This document shows, piece by piece, positions 1-7,802 of a DNA stretch of 64,000 nucleotides. The translations under genes and the position numbers were made by a program. Origin of the DNA: JAJRPT01 sp965661945 (GTDB lineage: Bacteria > Bacteroidota > Ignavibacteria > Kapaibacteriales > UBA2268); contig CBFIFP010000007.1 in NCBI GenBank assembly GCA_965661945.1, forward strand, positions 74,321 to 138,320. Reading direction: 5' to 3'. The notes under the pieces are model-generated. The model was not told the DNA's origin, made no database searches, and saw only the letters and a list, made by a program, of their open reading frames with translations. The stretch's first letter is position 1. Each line of letters opens with the position of its first letter.

Positions 1-2
1 AT

Positions 3-749
3 TGTTTTTGTAGATATGCTGATAATATTGTAGATAATCCAAGAAGTAGAACTATTGAGGAGATTCAAAGAGAATTAGATAACTTAAAGAATGAAATAGA
101 ACTAATTTATAAGTATTACGAGTCTGAAAATCCATCACTTATGCTTTTTGCATTTACAATTAAAAAATATAAAATTCCTAAAAAATATGTAACAGAGTTA
201 ATCGAAGGTGTACAAATGGATTTGTATAAAAGTAGATATGCAAATTTTGATGAGTTATATCTATTCTGTTACAGAGTTGCCTCGACTGTTGGGCTTATGA
301 TGTCTTTTGTTTTGGGTTTTAAGGAAGAAAAAGCTCTTTATTATGCTGAAAAACTTGGTATTGGAATGCAATTGACAAATATTTTACGCGATATTCAGGA
401 AGATTTGTTAAATGATAGATTTTATTTGCCTTATGATGAACTTGGTAATTTTAATTTGAACGAATTGATTTTTAAAAATAATATATTTAATGATAATGTT
501 AAAAATTACGTAAAGTTTAATGTTGAAAGAGCAAGAGAATATTACAAAGAATCAGTTCCTGGTATCAAAATGCTGAACAAAGATGCAAGGTTTGCAATTT
601 ATGGTGCTTCAGGTATTTATGAGGGTATATTAGAGAAAATAGAAAAAAATAATTATAATCCTTTTTTAAATAGAGTTTTTGTTCCTAAATTTGAGAAATT
701 TAATATATTATTTAACGAATTAGTAAAAACTAAACTATCAAGTCAATGA
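3..749 (+). CDS. crtB: Phytoene/squalene synthase family protein, 5' partial
   Basis: Condenses two geranylgeranyl diphosphates to phytoene, the first committed carotenoid step. The reading frame is open from base 3, so the start lies left of the window; the ATG at 141 is internal. The first aspartate-rich motif is seen as YADNIVD just inside the edge. The second appears as NILRDIQEDLLNDRFYLP, preceded by the family block YRVASTVGLMM. The gene overlaps the next by 4 bases (ATGA), and the three genes after it fit carotenoid tailoring, which favours phytoene synthase over squalene synthase. The choice between those two rests on context. Confidence 0.88.
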   Translation, partial: CFCRYADNIVDNPRSRTIEEIQRELDNLKNEIELIYKYYESENPSLMLFAFTIKKYKIPKKYVTELIEGVQMDLYKSRYANFDELYLFCYRVASTVGLMMSFVLGFKEEKALYYAEKLGIGMQLTNILRDIQEDLLNDRFYLPYDELGNFNLNELIFKNNIFNDNVKNYVKFNVERAREYYKESVPGIKMLNKDARFAIYGASGIYEGILEKIEKNNYNPFLNRVFVPKFEKFNILFNELVKTKLSSQ

Positions 750-1399
750 TTAGAGCAAATAAAAAGAAATGGGCTCATATTGTTTATAAATTATATTTAA
801 ATAGGCTATTCAAAACACATTTTCATTCTTTTAATTTAGTTGGCGAGGTTCCAGCAATAGATAATAATAGCATTTTACTTCTATCAAATCACTCCTCGTG
901 GTGGGACGGTTTTTTTACTTATTTTTTAAATGAAAAATATTTTAATAAAAATTATTTTGTTATGATGTTAGAGCATAAATTAAAGGAATTGTATTTCTTT
1001 AATAAAATTGGTGCTTATTCTATAAATCAAGGTAATCCAAAGGACATAATAAAATCATTAGATTACTCAGCAGAATTATTACAAGATAAAAATAATTTAG
1101 TAAATATTTTTCCTGAAGGAAAAATGACCTATAATTTTACTAATTCATTTAATGCAAAAAAAGGTGTTTTAAAGGTAGTTGAGAAAACAGATAATGTTAA
1201 TATAATAATCTTGGCAATGAAGATTTTATCTCTCCACGAAGAATATCCACAAGTTTTCTTTAATTTAAAATTGATTAATAAAAATGAAATTAATAATCTT
1301 GATATAATATTTAATAGTTTATTAAATGAAATTGATGATAATGTTATTAAAAATAACTTCAAATTAATTTTTAATGGTAATAGCAGTAAAGGTAATTGA
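746..1399 (+). CDS. 1-acylglycerol-3-phosphate acyltransferase-like (PlsC family) in carotenoid cluster
   Basis: A 217-residue acyltransferase of the PlsC/LPLAT fold. The HX4D catalytic motif is NHSSWWD (His49, Asp54) and the acceptor-binding motif is FPEGKMT (residues 122-128). It starts with an ATG that overlaps the stop of the phytoene synthase gene, and the next gene begins one base after its stop, so translation is probably coupled. Lysophospholipid acyltransferase is the family default. Because it sits between phytoene synthase and a glycosyltransferase, acylation of a carotenoid glycoside, the role of CruD in green sulfur bacteria, is an attractive inference. The sequence alone does not fix the substrate. 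Confidence 0.8.
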   Translation: MIRANKKKWAHIVYKLYLNRLFKTHFHSFNLVGEVPAIDNNSILLLSNHSSWWDGFFTYFLNEKYFNKNYFVMMLEHKLKELYFFNKIGAYSINQGNPKDIIKSLDYSAELLQDKNNLVNIFPEGKMTYNFTNSFNAKKGVLKVVEKTDNVNIIILAMKILSLHEEYPQVFFNLKLINKNEINNLDIIFNSLLNEIDDNVIKNNFKLIFNGNSSKGN

Positions 1400-2446
1400 A
1401 TGTTTTTTTTAATTCCATTTTTAATTATACTTATAGTTACATTATTGAATTATTTTAATAAGAATAATTATTTATTTAATTATAAAATAGATAATAAACA
1501 TAAGTTTAAAGTAACTGTTTTAATACCAGCAAAAAATGAAGAAAAAAGAATTGGAAAATTACTTGACTCACTTTTAGTTCAAGATTATTCTAATTTAGAA
1601 GTTATAATTTTAGATGATAATTCAACCGATAATACTTTTGAGTTTGTAAAGAATAATTATGCTTTTAAAATTATTAAAGGAGAGCCAAGACCAGAGGGTT
1701 GGAGTGGAAAAAATTGGGCTTGCTGGCAACTTGCAAATATATCAAATGGTAATATTATTATTTTTACTGATGCTGATAATTATTTTGAGCAAGATGCAAT
1801 TTCTAAAAGCATAAATTATTTGATTAATAATAATTATGATATGTTTTCTTGTTTTCCGGAAATTGAAAATGATTCTTTAGCTGAAAGGTTGTTTGTACCT
1901 CTTGTTGATAATATTTTAACTTCGTTGTTGCCTCTTTCTTTGGTTAGAACAAGTAATAATCCAGCTTTTTCTGCAGCCAATGGACAGTGGATAGTAATAA
2001 ATAAAGAAGTATATTTTAATATTGGTGGACATGAAAAAGTAAGGAATAATTTTGCAGAAGATATTGCTATTGCAAAATTATTAAAAGAAAATAATTACAA
2101 AATATCAACACTTCTTGGAAAAAATATAATTTATACAAGAATGTATGAAAATATGCCTCAGATTATTAATGGTTTTTCTAAAAATATGTATTATATGTTA
2201 GGCGGTAATATCATATCAAATATAATGTTTATTATTTTATTATTTTCTAGTATTGTTGTTATATTTAATGGTAATATTTATTTATTATTTGGGTTAGTTA
2301 TTTATTATTATTTGCAAAGCACTATTAATTCAAAATTTAATTTTACTACTTATTTAACATTTGTACCGAGATATATTTTTATTTTAATTATGTCTTTTAT
2401 ATCTTTTTATAAATTAAAAACAAATAAGGTAGTATGGAAAAAATAA
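1400..2446 (+). CDS. Family 2 glycosyltransferase, probable carotenoid glycosyltransferase (CruG/CruC-like)
   Basis: A 348-residue membrane glycosyltransferase. A hydrophobic segment at residues 1-17 is followed by a GT-A domain with VLIPAKNEE (40-48), LDDNSTDN (71-78) and the DXD metal site TDAD (123-126). Two or three hydrophobic helices close the protein (about 265-345). It begins directly after the acyltransferase stop and overlaps the downstream cruF-like gene by 13 bases. In cyanobacteria the pair cruF-cruG acts in myxoxanthophyll synthesis, and the same pairing is seen here. The assignment as a carotenoid glycosyltransferase is inferred from this neighbourhood. Confidence 0.82.
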   Translation: MFFLIPFLIILIVTLLNYFNKNNYLFNYKIDNKHKFKVTVLIPAKNEEKRIGKLLDSLLVQDYSNLEVIILDDNSTDNTFEFVKNNYAFKIIKGEPRPEGWSGKNWACWQLANISNGNIIIFTDADNYFEQDAISKSINYLINNNYDMFSCFPEIENDSLAERLFVPLVDNILTSLLPLSLVRTSNNPAFSAANGQWIVINKEVYFNIGGHEKVRNNFAEDIAIAKLLKENNYKISTLLGKNIIYTRMYENMPQIINGFSKNMYYMLGGNIISNIMFIILLFSSIVVIFNGNIYLLFGLVIYYYLQSTINSKFNFTTYLTFVPRYIFILIMSFISFYKLKTNKVVWKK

Positions 2447-3078
2447 AAAAGATGTTAAAAAGCAGAGTGTTTTATTATTACTTCTTTTTAATTACTGGAG
2501 GTATTTGGCACATTACTAATCTAATTCCAAATATTATGAATTTTCTGTCTGCATTTATGATAATATTTATAGCAATAATTAGTATGATTATTTATGCAAA
2601 AAATATATTAAAGAATTATTTAATTTTGTTATTTATATTTATATCATCTTTTATTGCTGAATATTTTGGAGTAAAAACAGGAATATTATTTGGTAGTTAT
2701 ACTTATTCTGATGTTTTACTCTTGCAAATAAATAATGTCCCAGTCGCAATTGGGTTTGCTTGGATTTCAACACTACTAACAAGTTTATCAATTACTAAAA
2801 GAATCAAGGGTAACAACATAATACTTGTATCAATTATAAATGCTAGCTTGATGACTGCATTTGATTTCTTTCTTGAACCAGCCGCCATTAAATTGAACTA
2901 TTGGCAATGGACTGATGTTGCTGTTCCAATATTTAATTATGTAACTTGGTTTGTCCTTTCATTTATATTTTCATTTATAACAATAAGGTTTATAGATAAA
3001 AATGAAAACTTATCAGAACTAACACATCTATACTTTGCTCAAATAATTTATTTTATGATGATTTGGTTCATTGTGTAA
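2434..3078 (+). CDS. cruF: Carotenoid biosynthesis protein, CruF / DUF422 family hydratase
   Basis: A 214-residue polytopic membrane protein with about six or seven hydrophobic helices. It carries the DUF422 signature: AEYFGVKTGILFGSYTYSD followed by VPVAIGFAWI, then DFFLEPAA and a W-x-W pair (YWQWTD). Members of this family add water to the end double bond of acyclic carotenoids (1',2'-hydratase), making the hydroxyl that a CruG-type enzyme can glycosylate. It is the last gene of the four-gene cluster and overlaps the glycosyltransferase reading frame. Its usual length is 210-300 residues, so the protein looks complete. Confidence 0.85.
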   Translation: MEKIKKMLKSRVFYYYFFLITGGIWHITNLIPNIMNFLSAFMIIFIAIISMIIYAKNILKNYLILLFIFISSFIAEYFGVKTGILFGSYTYSDVLLLQINNVPVAIGFAWISTLLTSLSITKRIKGNNIILVSIINASLMTAFDFFLEPAAIKLNYWQWTDVAVPIFNYVTWFVLSFIFSFITIRFIDKNENLSELTHLYFAQIIYFMMIWFIV

Positions 3079-3140
3079 TAATATGGTTAAATTAACTTAT
3101 TTAAATTGTGTTTATAATATGACTAAGTTATTTTAAGTTT

Positions 3141-3270
3141 TGAAAAAGAAAATAATCACAAAGGACAAATTCTCTGGGACGTAAGCAGTTAAAAAACAGG
3201 AATATACATTATGAAAATCACTCACGGCACCTAAACAAGAGTAAGAAAAATTATGGTGGTGGGGAATAAT
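3141..3270 (+). pseudogene. Decayed type IX sorting-domain tail (remnant of a deleted module copy)
   Basis: This non-coding stretch aligns base for base with the 3' ends of the BNR genes at 6515-6642 and 9885-10007. Read in the matching frame it gives HKGQILWDVSS, stop, KTGIYIMKITHGT, stop, TRVRKIMVV. Two codons that encode Gln and Glu in the intact copies are TAA here. Like the intact copies it is followed at once by the inverted repeat listed next. It is best read as the tail of a former copy of the tandem module whose body was deleted. Confidence 0.85.
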
Positions 3271-3275
3271 ACAAG

Positions 3276-3330
3276 ACCCTTCGACTACGCACAGGGTACT
3301 TATTCAAGTTCATTGAGCGAAGTAGAAATT
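3276..3330. repeat. Module-boundary inverted repeat, copy A
   Basis: An element of about 55 bases. ACCCTTCGACTACGC with a nearby AGGGT forms one short hairpin, and its outer part is roughly complementary to TTGAGCGAAGTAGAA at the far end. Near-identical copies lie at 6692-6745 and 10014-10067, each just after the stop of a BNR gene or its remnant. The motif resembles the dispersed TTCGACTTCGCTCA palindromes seen in many Bacteroidetes-related genomes. Confidence 0.8.
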
Positions 3331-3716
3331 AAATAAATCAAAAAAAATTTGCATAATAAAAAAAATAATTCTAACTTGCAACATCGAAAAATTCAAAAAC
3401 AAAAAACATTTTAGAAAAAATGCGACGTTAAAATGCAACCACAAACACAATATATCGACCTAACCTCTTATATATATATATATATATAACGATATATTTG
3501 TGTATCGCAACTAATCTAACTTGTTCAAATTCAACAAAAAATGAAGAAAATGACTATGAAATCACACAATCAAAATTATCATCTTGGGACTTATATAATT
3601 TATTAAAACAAAAATTTCGGGGTAAAAATAATTAATTCTAATTTCTTTAAAGCATAAAGAGATTCTCTGGGGAAAAATTAATTAATTATTTTTAAATTTA
3701 ATTTCGAGGTTTAATT
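3331..3716 (+). other. Conserved module leader, copy 1 (hairpin around a TA repeat, plus a 45-codon frame)
   Basis: This 386-base stretch carries no long gene but is nearly identical to 6746-7122 and clearly homologous to the reverse complement of 37984-38312. It contains imperfect arms (ACACAATATATCG and CGATATATTTGTGT) flanking an alternating TA tract near 3468-3488. An open frame at 3498-3635 with a TTG start candidate would encode 45 residues (MCIATNLTC... ...FRGKNN). The conserved TTAAAGCATAAAGA lies near 3647-3660, and TTCGAGG precedes the ATG of the cysteine-rich gene. The stretch could be a long structured 5' leader, a small gene, or the remains of a larger upstream gene. Confidence 0.7.
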
Positions 3717-4355
3717 ATGACAAAGTTCATATTAACATTTATTTTAATTTTCACATTATTGATTTTGAGTAATGTGGAGAGTAAAGGGAGTTGTATTTCT
3801 GGTTATACTCAAGATACTGTTACAGTTACAATAGGGAATTGTGACTATAAAATAACAGTTTGTTTTAAATGTGCGGTTACACACCCAGGAGAAGTTTGTA
3901 TCAAAGGTATTGAAGAAGTTGATAGTAGTTGCATTAATGCATTAGGTATTGACCAAATAATTTCACAAGCTTATTCAGAAATTAGTGATGGTGCATTTAT
4001 CTATTCAAATTTGTGCTATGATTCTTGGTATGGTGCACCACCTTGTAATGAAGAAAACACAGCATATAGAGAATTTAATATTGTTTTTAACTATTGCTGG
4101 AAAGTTAAAAATAGGTTTAATGGAGTAGAATATATTTATGATTTAGTCCCATGCGAAGAAAATGCTACTTGTACTGAAACACTTAAATATTGTTTTGATG
4201 ACCCTGATTATGTAAAAATAGAACCTTCAACTCTAACTTCACCACAAACCCCACCATGTGATTTGGAGTTTTTTGAAATTACATTACCTGATAAAGATGA
4301 AGAATCAGATTGTTTTATTTTACACTCTGTACCATGTGGAATTGCTCAGCCTTAG
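3717..4355 (+). CDS. Secreted cysteine-rich protein, module copy 1
   Basis: A 212-residue protein not recognised as a known family. It has a typical signal peptide (MTKFILTFILIFTLLILSNV, cleavage near residue 24) and about 15 cysteines after it. Spacings shared with the other two copies include GNC-x-Y, C-x-x-C (CFKC) followed by a conserved THPGE, APPC, and PCEENATC ahead of KYC. The many cysteines imply disulfides and an extracytoplasmic location. There is no type IX sorting domain, so it presumably stays in the periplasm or leaves by another route. A hairpin separates it from the BNR-repeat cargo gene 64 bases downstream. Confidence 0.72.
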   Translation: MTKFILTFILIFTLLILSNVESKGSCISGYTQDTVTVTIGNCDYKITVCFKCAVTHPGEVCIKGIEEVDSSCINALGIDQIISQAYSEISDGAFIYSNLCYDSWYGAPPCNEENTAYREFNIVFNYCWKVKNRFNGVEYIYDLVPCEENATCTETLKYCFDDPDYVKIEPSTLTSPQTPPCDLEFFEITLPDKDEESDCFILHSVPCGIAQP

Positions 4356-4363
4356 TTACATTA

Positions 4364-4387
4364 GCAACCGATGTTATAGTCGTTTGC
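4364..4387 (+). promoter_or_regulatory. Intercistronic hairpin, module copy 1
   Basis: GCAACCGA and TCGTTTGC pair with one mismatch around an 8-base loop and are followed by a T-rich stretch. The site lies 8 bases after the stop of the cysteine-rich gene and 32 before the BNR gene. Hairpins of unrelated sequence occupy the same place in the other two copies (7750-7782 and 37288-37309). A weak terminator or RNA-processing site that lowers expression of the second gene is likely. Confidence 0.55.
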
Positions 4388-4419
4388 TTTAATTTATTAA
4401 TTTATTTAGGAGAATAATA

Positions 4420-6642
4420 ATGTTTATTTTAATTTTAGTTTTTATAAATTGTGTTTTATTTCCCAAATGGGAAAAAATTGAAGGTCCAAAAGAAGTAACT
4501 TATTTAGAGAATATTAAATCTGGTACTGACTTTATAGTAGGAAGTAGATTTGACCCTTATTTCAGTTTTGATAATGGACAATCTTGGGAATTAAGAAATA
4601 ATGGACTTCCAGAAAAAAGAGGTGCAATTCAACAAATTGAAGTTGAAAATGATATCGTATATGTTTATACTTTAAGAACAACTTCAGTTCTTGAATCATA
4701 TTTATGTTTTTCAACTGACAAAGGTTTGACTTGGAATAAAGTTGGTGAAAATCAAGATTTTACAGAACATAGGATATTATCAGACTTTAAAATTCAAAAT
4801 GATGTGATTTATACATTACCTTATTCTAAAAAATTTATTACAAAAAGTACAGATTTTGGTCAAACATGGGATACTTTAGGGAGTTGGAGTAATGATTTAG
4901 AACATTTTGATTATATGGATATTAATAATGACACAATAGTAATTGCTGACGGAGGAGCATCTGGTCAAGGTATTTATTGTAGTGGTGTATTAGTTTCAAT
5001 TGATGGTGGGGAAACATGGGAAAATAGAAATAATGGTCTCGATGTTTGTGATATTACTTGTCTTAAAATAAAAGGTAAAAACATTTACATTGGGAAAAAG
5101 GTAGGATTTTATTATTCTGAAAATCTAGGTGAAAATTGGAAAAGAGCAGGTAGTTTAGTTTATAACAAATGGATTAATGATATAGAAATCATACAAGACA
5201 CATTATGTCTTGCTACAGAGTCAGGTCTATTTAAATCAATAGATTTGTGGAAAGAATGGATTGAAATCCAACAGTTTAAAGCTCAAAGAGTATATGATTT
5301 ATATTTTGACAATAATTCATTATTTTTTTCAACAAGAGATAGTGATTACTCTAATTATTATTCATATATTTCGAGTAATATGAAGAATTTTGATACATTG
5401 AATTTTGAAAAAAAAATTAATTATGCTTCCTTTGTTGTTAACTTCCCAGACATATATTTTTCTACTAATAATTTTTCTAATAATAAAATATTTAAATCGA
5501 AAAATTTAAATTTAGAAATTAATGATATTTTAATTGATAATCAATCAGAACGAATTTCAGATATAAATATTTATAATAATAAATTGGTCTGTAAATTGTT
5601 ACGTTCATATTCAAGTTCTGAACCTCGTGAATTTTTAATTTCGCAAAATAAAGGAGAAAGTTGGGAAAGGAAAAAATTTTTTGATGATGCTACTTTTCCA
5701 AGAGATATACTATTATTGAACAACGATTCAATACTCATATCATCTTCTGATAAATTATATATTTACAATGATTTTGATGAATTTTCAAGTACATTCTCAA
5801 CAAATGATAGTTTAGTAACAAAAGATTTAAATAATAATATGTTCTTTAAAAAAATAAATAATAAAATTTATTTATATGGAAAAGGAGGAATATACGAAAC
5901 AGATAAAAATTTATCATATTGGACTTCAATTTTAAAAAAAATAGATTATTCAAAAAAAGATTCAATAAATTCACTTTATGGTAAATCAATAGTAGATATT
6001 TCTGTTTCAAAATCTGATATATATATCATTAGTGATAATAATCTTGTTTCTAAGTCAGAAAATTATGGCAAAACTTGGAGCAATTTGAATTTCAATAAAT
6101 TAGAAGACATTACATATATGAATCTATTTACAATAGGTTTTAATATTTTTTTAAATACATCAAAGGGTTTATTTTTATCAAAAAATAATGGTGAAACTTG
6201 GAATGAATTAAATGATGGTATTTTTCCTGATTCTTATGCTGATGAATGTGAGTTACATCTTTATAGTGATACATTAATTTATAAAACAAATTCTGGAATA
6301 TACTATAGACCATTATTAGAACTAGGTATAACTCTTTCAACTGAAAAAACAGAGAATCGCAACTACTTATGGACTTATCCACCTTACCCGCACCCAACAA
6401 ATAGTATTGTAAAGGTAGAAACATATTGGGATAGTGGCTTACCATTTTCAGAGAAAGATATTGAGATATATGATATTACTGGTTTGAAGATTAACACAAA
6501 TGAAACATTAACCTTACAAAAAGAAAGCATCCACAAAGGACATATAATTTGGGACGTAAGCAATCAAAAACCAGGGATTTACATAATGAAAATCACTCAT
6601 GGAACAGAAACAAGAGTTAGGAAGATTATGGTAGTGGAGTGA
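4420..6642 (+). CDS. BNR/YCF48-like repeat protein with type IX sorting domain, module copy 1
   Basis: A 740-residue exported protein. A short hydrophobic signal (residues 1-14) is followed by repeated Asp-box motifs typical of sialidase/sortilin-type beta-propellers, for example SFDNGQSWE, STDKGLTWN, STDFGQTWD, SIDGGETWE, SQNKGESWE, SENYGKTWS and SKNNGETWN. The last 85 or so residues form a type A type IX sorting domain (PPYPHPTN..., DITGLKI, GIYIMKITHG, ending RKIMVVE). Such proteins cross the outer membrane through the type IX system and are usually surface-attached. GGAGAATAATA precedes the ATG. The ligand is unknown, and the Asp-boxes do not imply sialidase activity. Confidence 0.82.
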   Translation: MFILILVFINCVLFPKWEKIEGPKEVTYLENIKSGTDFIVGSRFDPYFSFDNGQSWELRNNGLPEKRGAIQQIEVENDIVYVYTLRTTSVLESYLCFSTDKGLTWNKVGENQDFTEHRILSDFKIQNDVIYTLPYSKKFITKSTDFGQTWDTLGSWSNDLEHFDYMDINNDTIVIADGGASGQGIYCSGVLVSIDGGETWENRNNGLDVCDITCLKIKGKNIYIGKKVGFYYSENLGENWKRAGSLVYNKWINDIEIIQDTLCLATESGLFKSIDLWKEWIEIQQFKAQRVYDLYFDNNSLFFSTRDSDYSNYYSYISSNMKNFDTLNFEKKINYASFVVNFPDIYFSTNNFSNNKIFKSKNLNLEINDILIDNQSERISDINIYNNKLVCKLLRSYSSSEPREFLISQNKGESWERKKFFDDATFPRDILLLNNDSILISSSDKLYIYNDFDEFSSTFSTNDSLVTKDLNNNMFFKKINNKIYLYGKGGIYETDKNLSYWTSILKKIDYSKKDSINSLYGKSIVDISVSKSDIYIISDNNLVSKSENYGKTWSNLNFNKLEDITYMNLFTIGFNIFLNTSKGLFLSKNNGETWNELNDGIFPDSYADECELHLYSDTLIYKTNSGIYYRPLLELGITLSTEKTENRNYLWTYPPYPHPTNSIVKVETYWDSGLPFSEKDIEIYDITGLKINTNETLTLQKESIHKGHIIWDVSNQKPGIYIMKITHGTETRVRKIMVVE

Positions 6643-6651
6643 TTAGGACAT

Positions 6652-6677
6652 CAACAAGGGGTTGCAACCCCTTGTTG
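6652..6677 (+). terminator. Perfect 13-bp palindrome after BNR gene copy 1
   Basis: CAACAAGGGGTTG is followed directly by CAACCCCTTGTTG, 10 bases after the stop codon. It is a strong stem without a T tract, so termination is likely but not certain. It is missing from the other module copies. Confidence 0.55.
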
Positions 6678-6691
6678 AATGTGGTTTAAGA

Positions 6692-6745
6692 ACCCTTCGA
6701 CTTCGCACAGGGTACTTATTCAAGTTCATTGAGCGAAGTAGAAAT
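6692..6745. repeat. Module-boundary inverted repeat, copy B
   Basis: This element is nearly identical to 3276-3330, including the ACCCTTCGACTTCGC arm and the GAGCGAAGTAGAA arm. It sits between the end of module copy 1 and the leader of copy 2, as expected if the whole module was duplicated in tandem by recombination between flanking repeats. Confidence 0.8.
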
Positions 6746-7122
6746 TAAATAAGTCAAAAAAGATTTGCATAATAAAAAAAATAATTCTAACTTGCAACAT
6801 CGAAAAATTCAAAAACAAAAAACATTTTAGAAAAAATGCGATAATAAAATGCAAGCACTAACTAAATATATTACCCTAACTTCTTATATATATATATAAC
6901 GATATATTTGTGCTTGCTAACTAATCTAACTTGTGGAAATCTAACAAAAAATGAAGAAAATGACTATGAAATCACACAATCAAAATTATCATCTTGGGAC
7001 TTATATAATTTATTAAAACAGAAATTTCGGAGTAAAAATAATTAATTTTAATTTCATTAAAGCATAAAGAGATTCTCTGGGGGAAATTAATTATTTTTAA
7101 AATTTATTTTCGAGGTTTTATT
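6746..7122 (+). other. Conserved module leader, copy 2
   Basis: Nearly identical to 3331-3716. The TA tract is shorter by six bases. The arms around it differ from copy 1 but still pair (GCAAGCAC with GTGCTTGC). The 45-codon frame with a TTG start candidate is intact at 6908-7045 and the same length as in copy 1, with substitutions concentrated near its N-terminus (MCLLTNLTCGN). The leader ends at the ATG of a frameshifted cysteine-rich gene. Confidence 0.7.
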
Positions 7123-7733
7123 ATGACAAAGTTCATATTTTCATTTTTGATTACTTTCACATTGTTGATTTTAACTAATTTGGTGGGAAGGGGCAGTGTC
7201 CGACTGGATATACCCCTCAAACAATTACATTAAATATTGGTGGTTGTAATTATGATGTTTCTGTTTGTGTATCTTGTCCATCACCTACTTCACATTACCC
7301 TGATGAGGGTAGCATTTTAATAAATGAAATCGTAGAGCAAGTAAAAACACCACCTTGTAATAATGGTTGGACAGAGGAACAAATTATAAATTATGTTTTA
7401 AATTATATGGATACAGGTCAATTTATGTGGTATTTTTCATGTTTTTGGTCTGAAATACCACCATGCCCTAAACAATCAATACTATTTCATGTTCTATGGT
7501 CTAATTGTTGGCAAGCGTATCAAACTACCTGGGATTCTTCTCCAACAAGAGGAATGAAACCTTGTGGTGATTCATATTGCAGGTCTTTATTTACTTATTG
7601 CCAGCATGATGGTATTTTAAAAATTGTTTATGAGCAAAATATCAAGGAAGGACCTAATCCAACTTGTCCCCCTTTTAATCAAGTTCCATATGGTGGATGT
7701 TATAGGGTTGATTCACCGTGTAATTATAAATAA
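7123..7733 (+). pseudogene. Secreted cysteine-rich protein, module copy 2, frameshifted
   Basis: The ATG at 7123 opens a signal peptide like that of copy 1 (MTKFIFSFLITFTLLILTN) but soon reaches a stop. From about 7191 the other frame gives the family sequence QCPTGYTPQ, GGCNYDVSVCVSC, then PPC, KPCGDSYC and a final SPC, ending at 7733. Aligned with copy 1, one base has been lost around 7178-7192, between the signal peptide and the first cysteine. Everything downstream is otherwise open, so the lesion is recent, or it is a base-calling error in a G-rich run. An in-frame ATG at 7407 would give only the C-terminal 108 residues. Confidence 0.75.
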
Positions 7734-7749
7734 ATTTGTTTAATTTAAA

Positions 7750-7782
7750 GTATGCTTGTTATATATAATATAATAAGCATAC
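7750..7782 (+). promoter_or_regulatory. Intercistronic hairpin, module copy 2
   Basis: GTATGCTT and AAGCATAC pair perfectly around a 17-base AT-only loop and are followed by AATTTTT. The position matches the hairpins of the other two copies. Because the stem spans 7752, the ATG there is unlikely to be the start of the following gene. Confidence 0.6.
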
Positions 7783-7802
7783 AATTTTTAAAAGGAAAAA
7801 AA

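Noticed and set aside
3468..3490. The alternating TA tract as a short CRISPR or satellite array
   Set aside because: It is a simple dinucleotide run inside a hairpin, with no spacers or repeated units of CRISPR size. No CRISPR array was seen anywhere in the window.
4420..6642. Sialidase activity for the BNR proteins
   Set aside because: Asp-box repeats alone are structural and occur in many non-enzymatic propellers; I could not identify the arginine triad and catalytic Tyr/Glu/Asp set of sialidases.
7752..7802. The upstream ATG as start of the copy 2 BNR protein
   Set aside because: It lies within the intercistronic hairpin and would place 17 extra residues before a perfect signal peptide; the ATG at 7803 has a purine-rich site before it.
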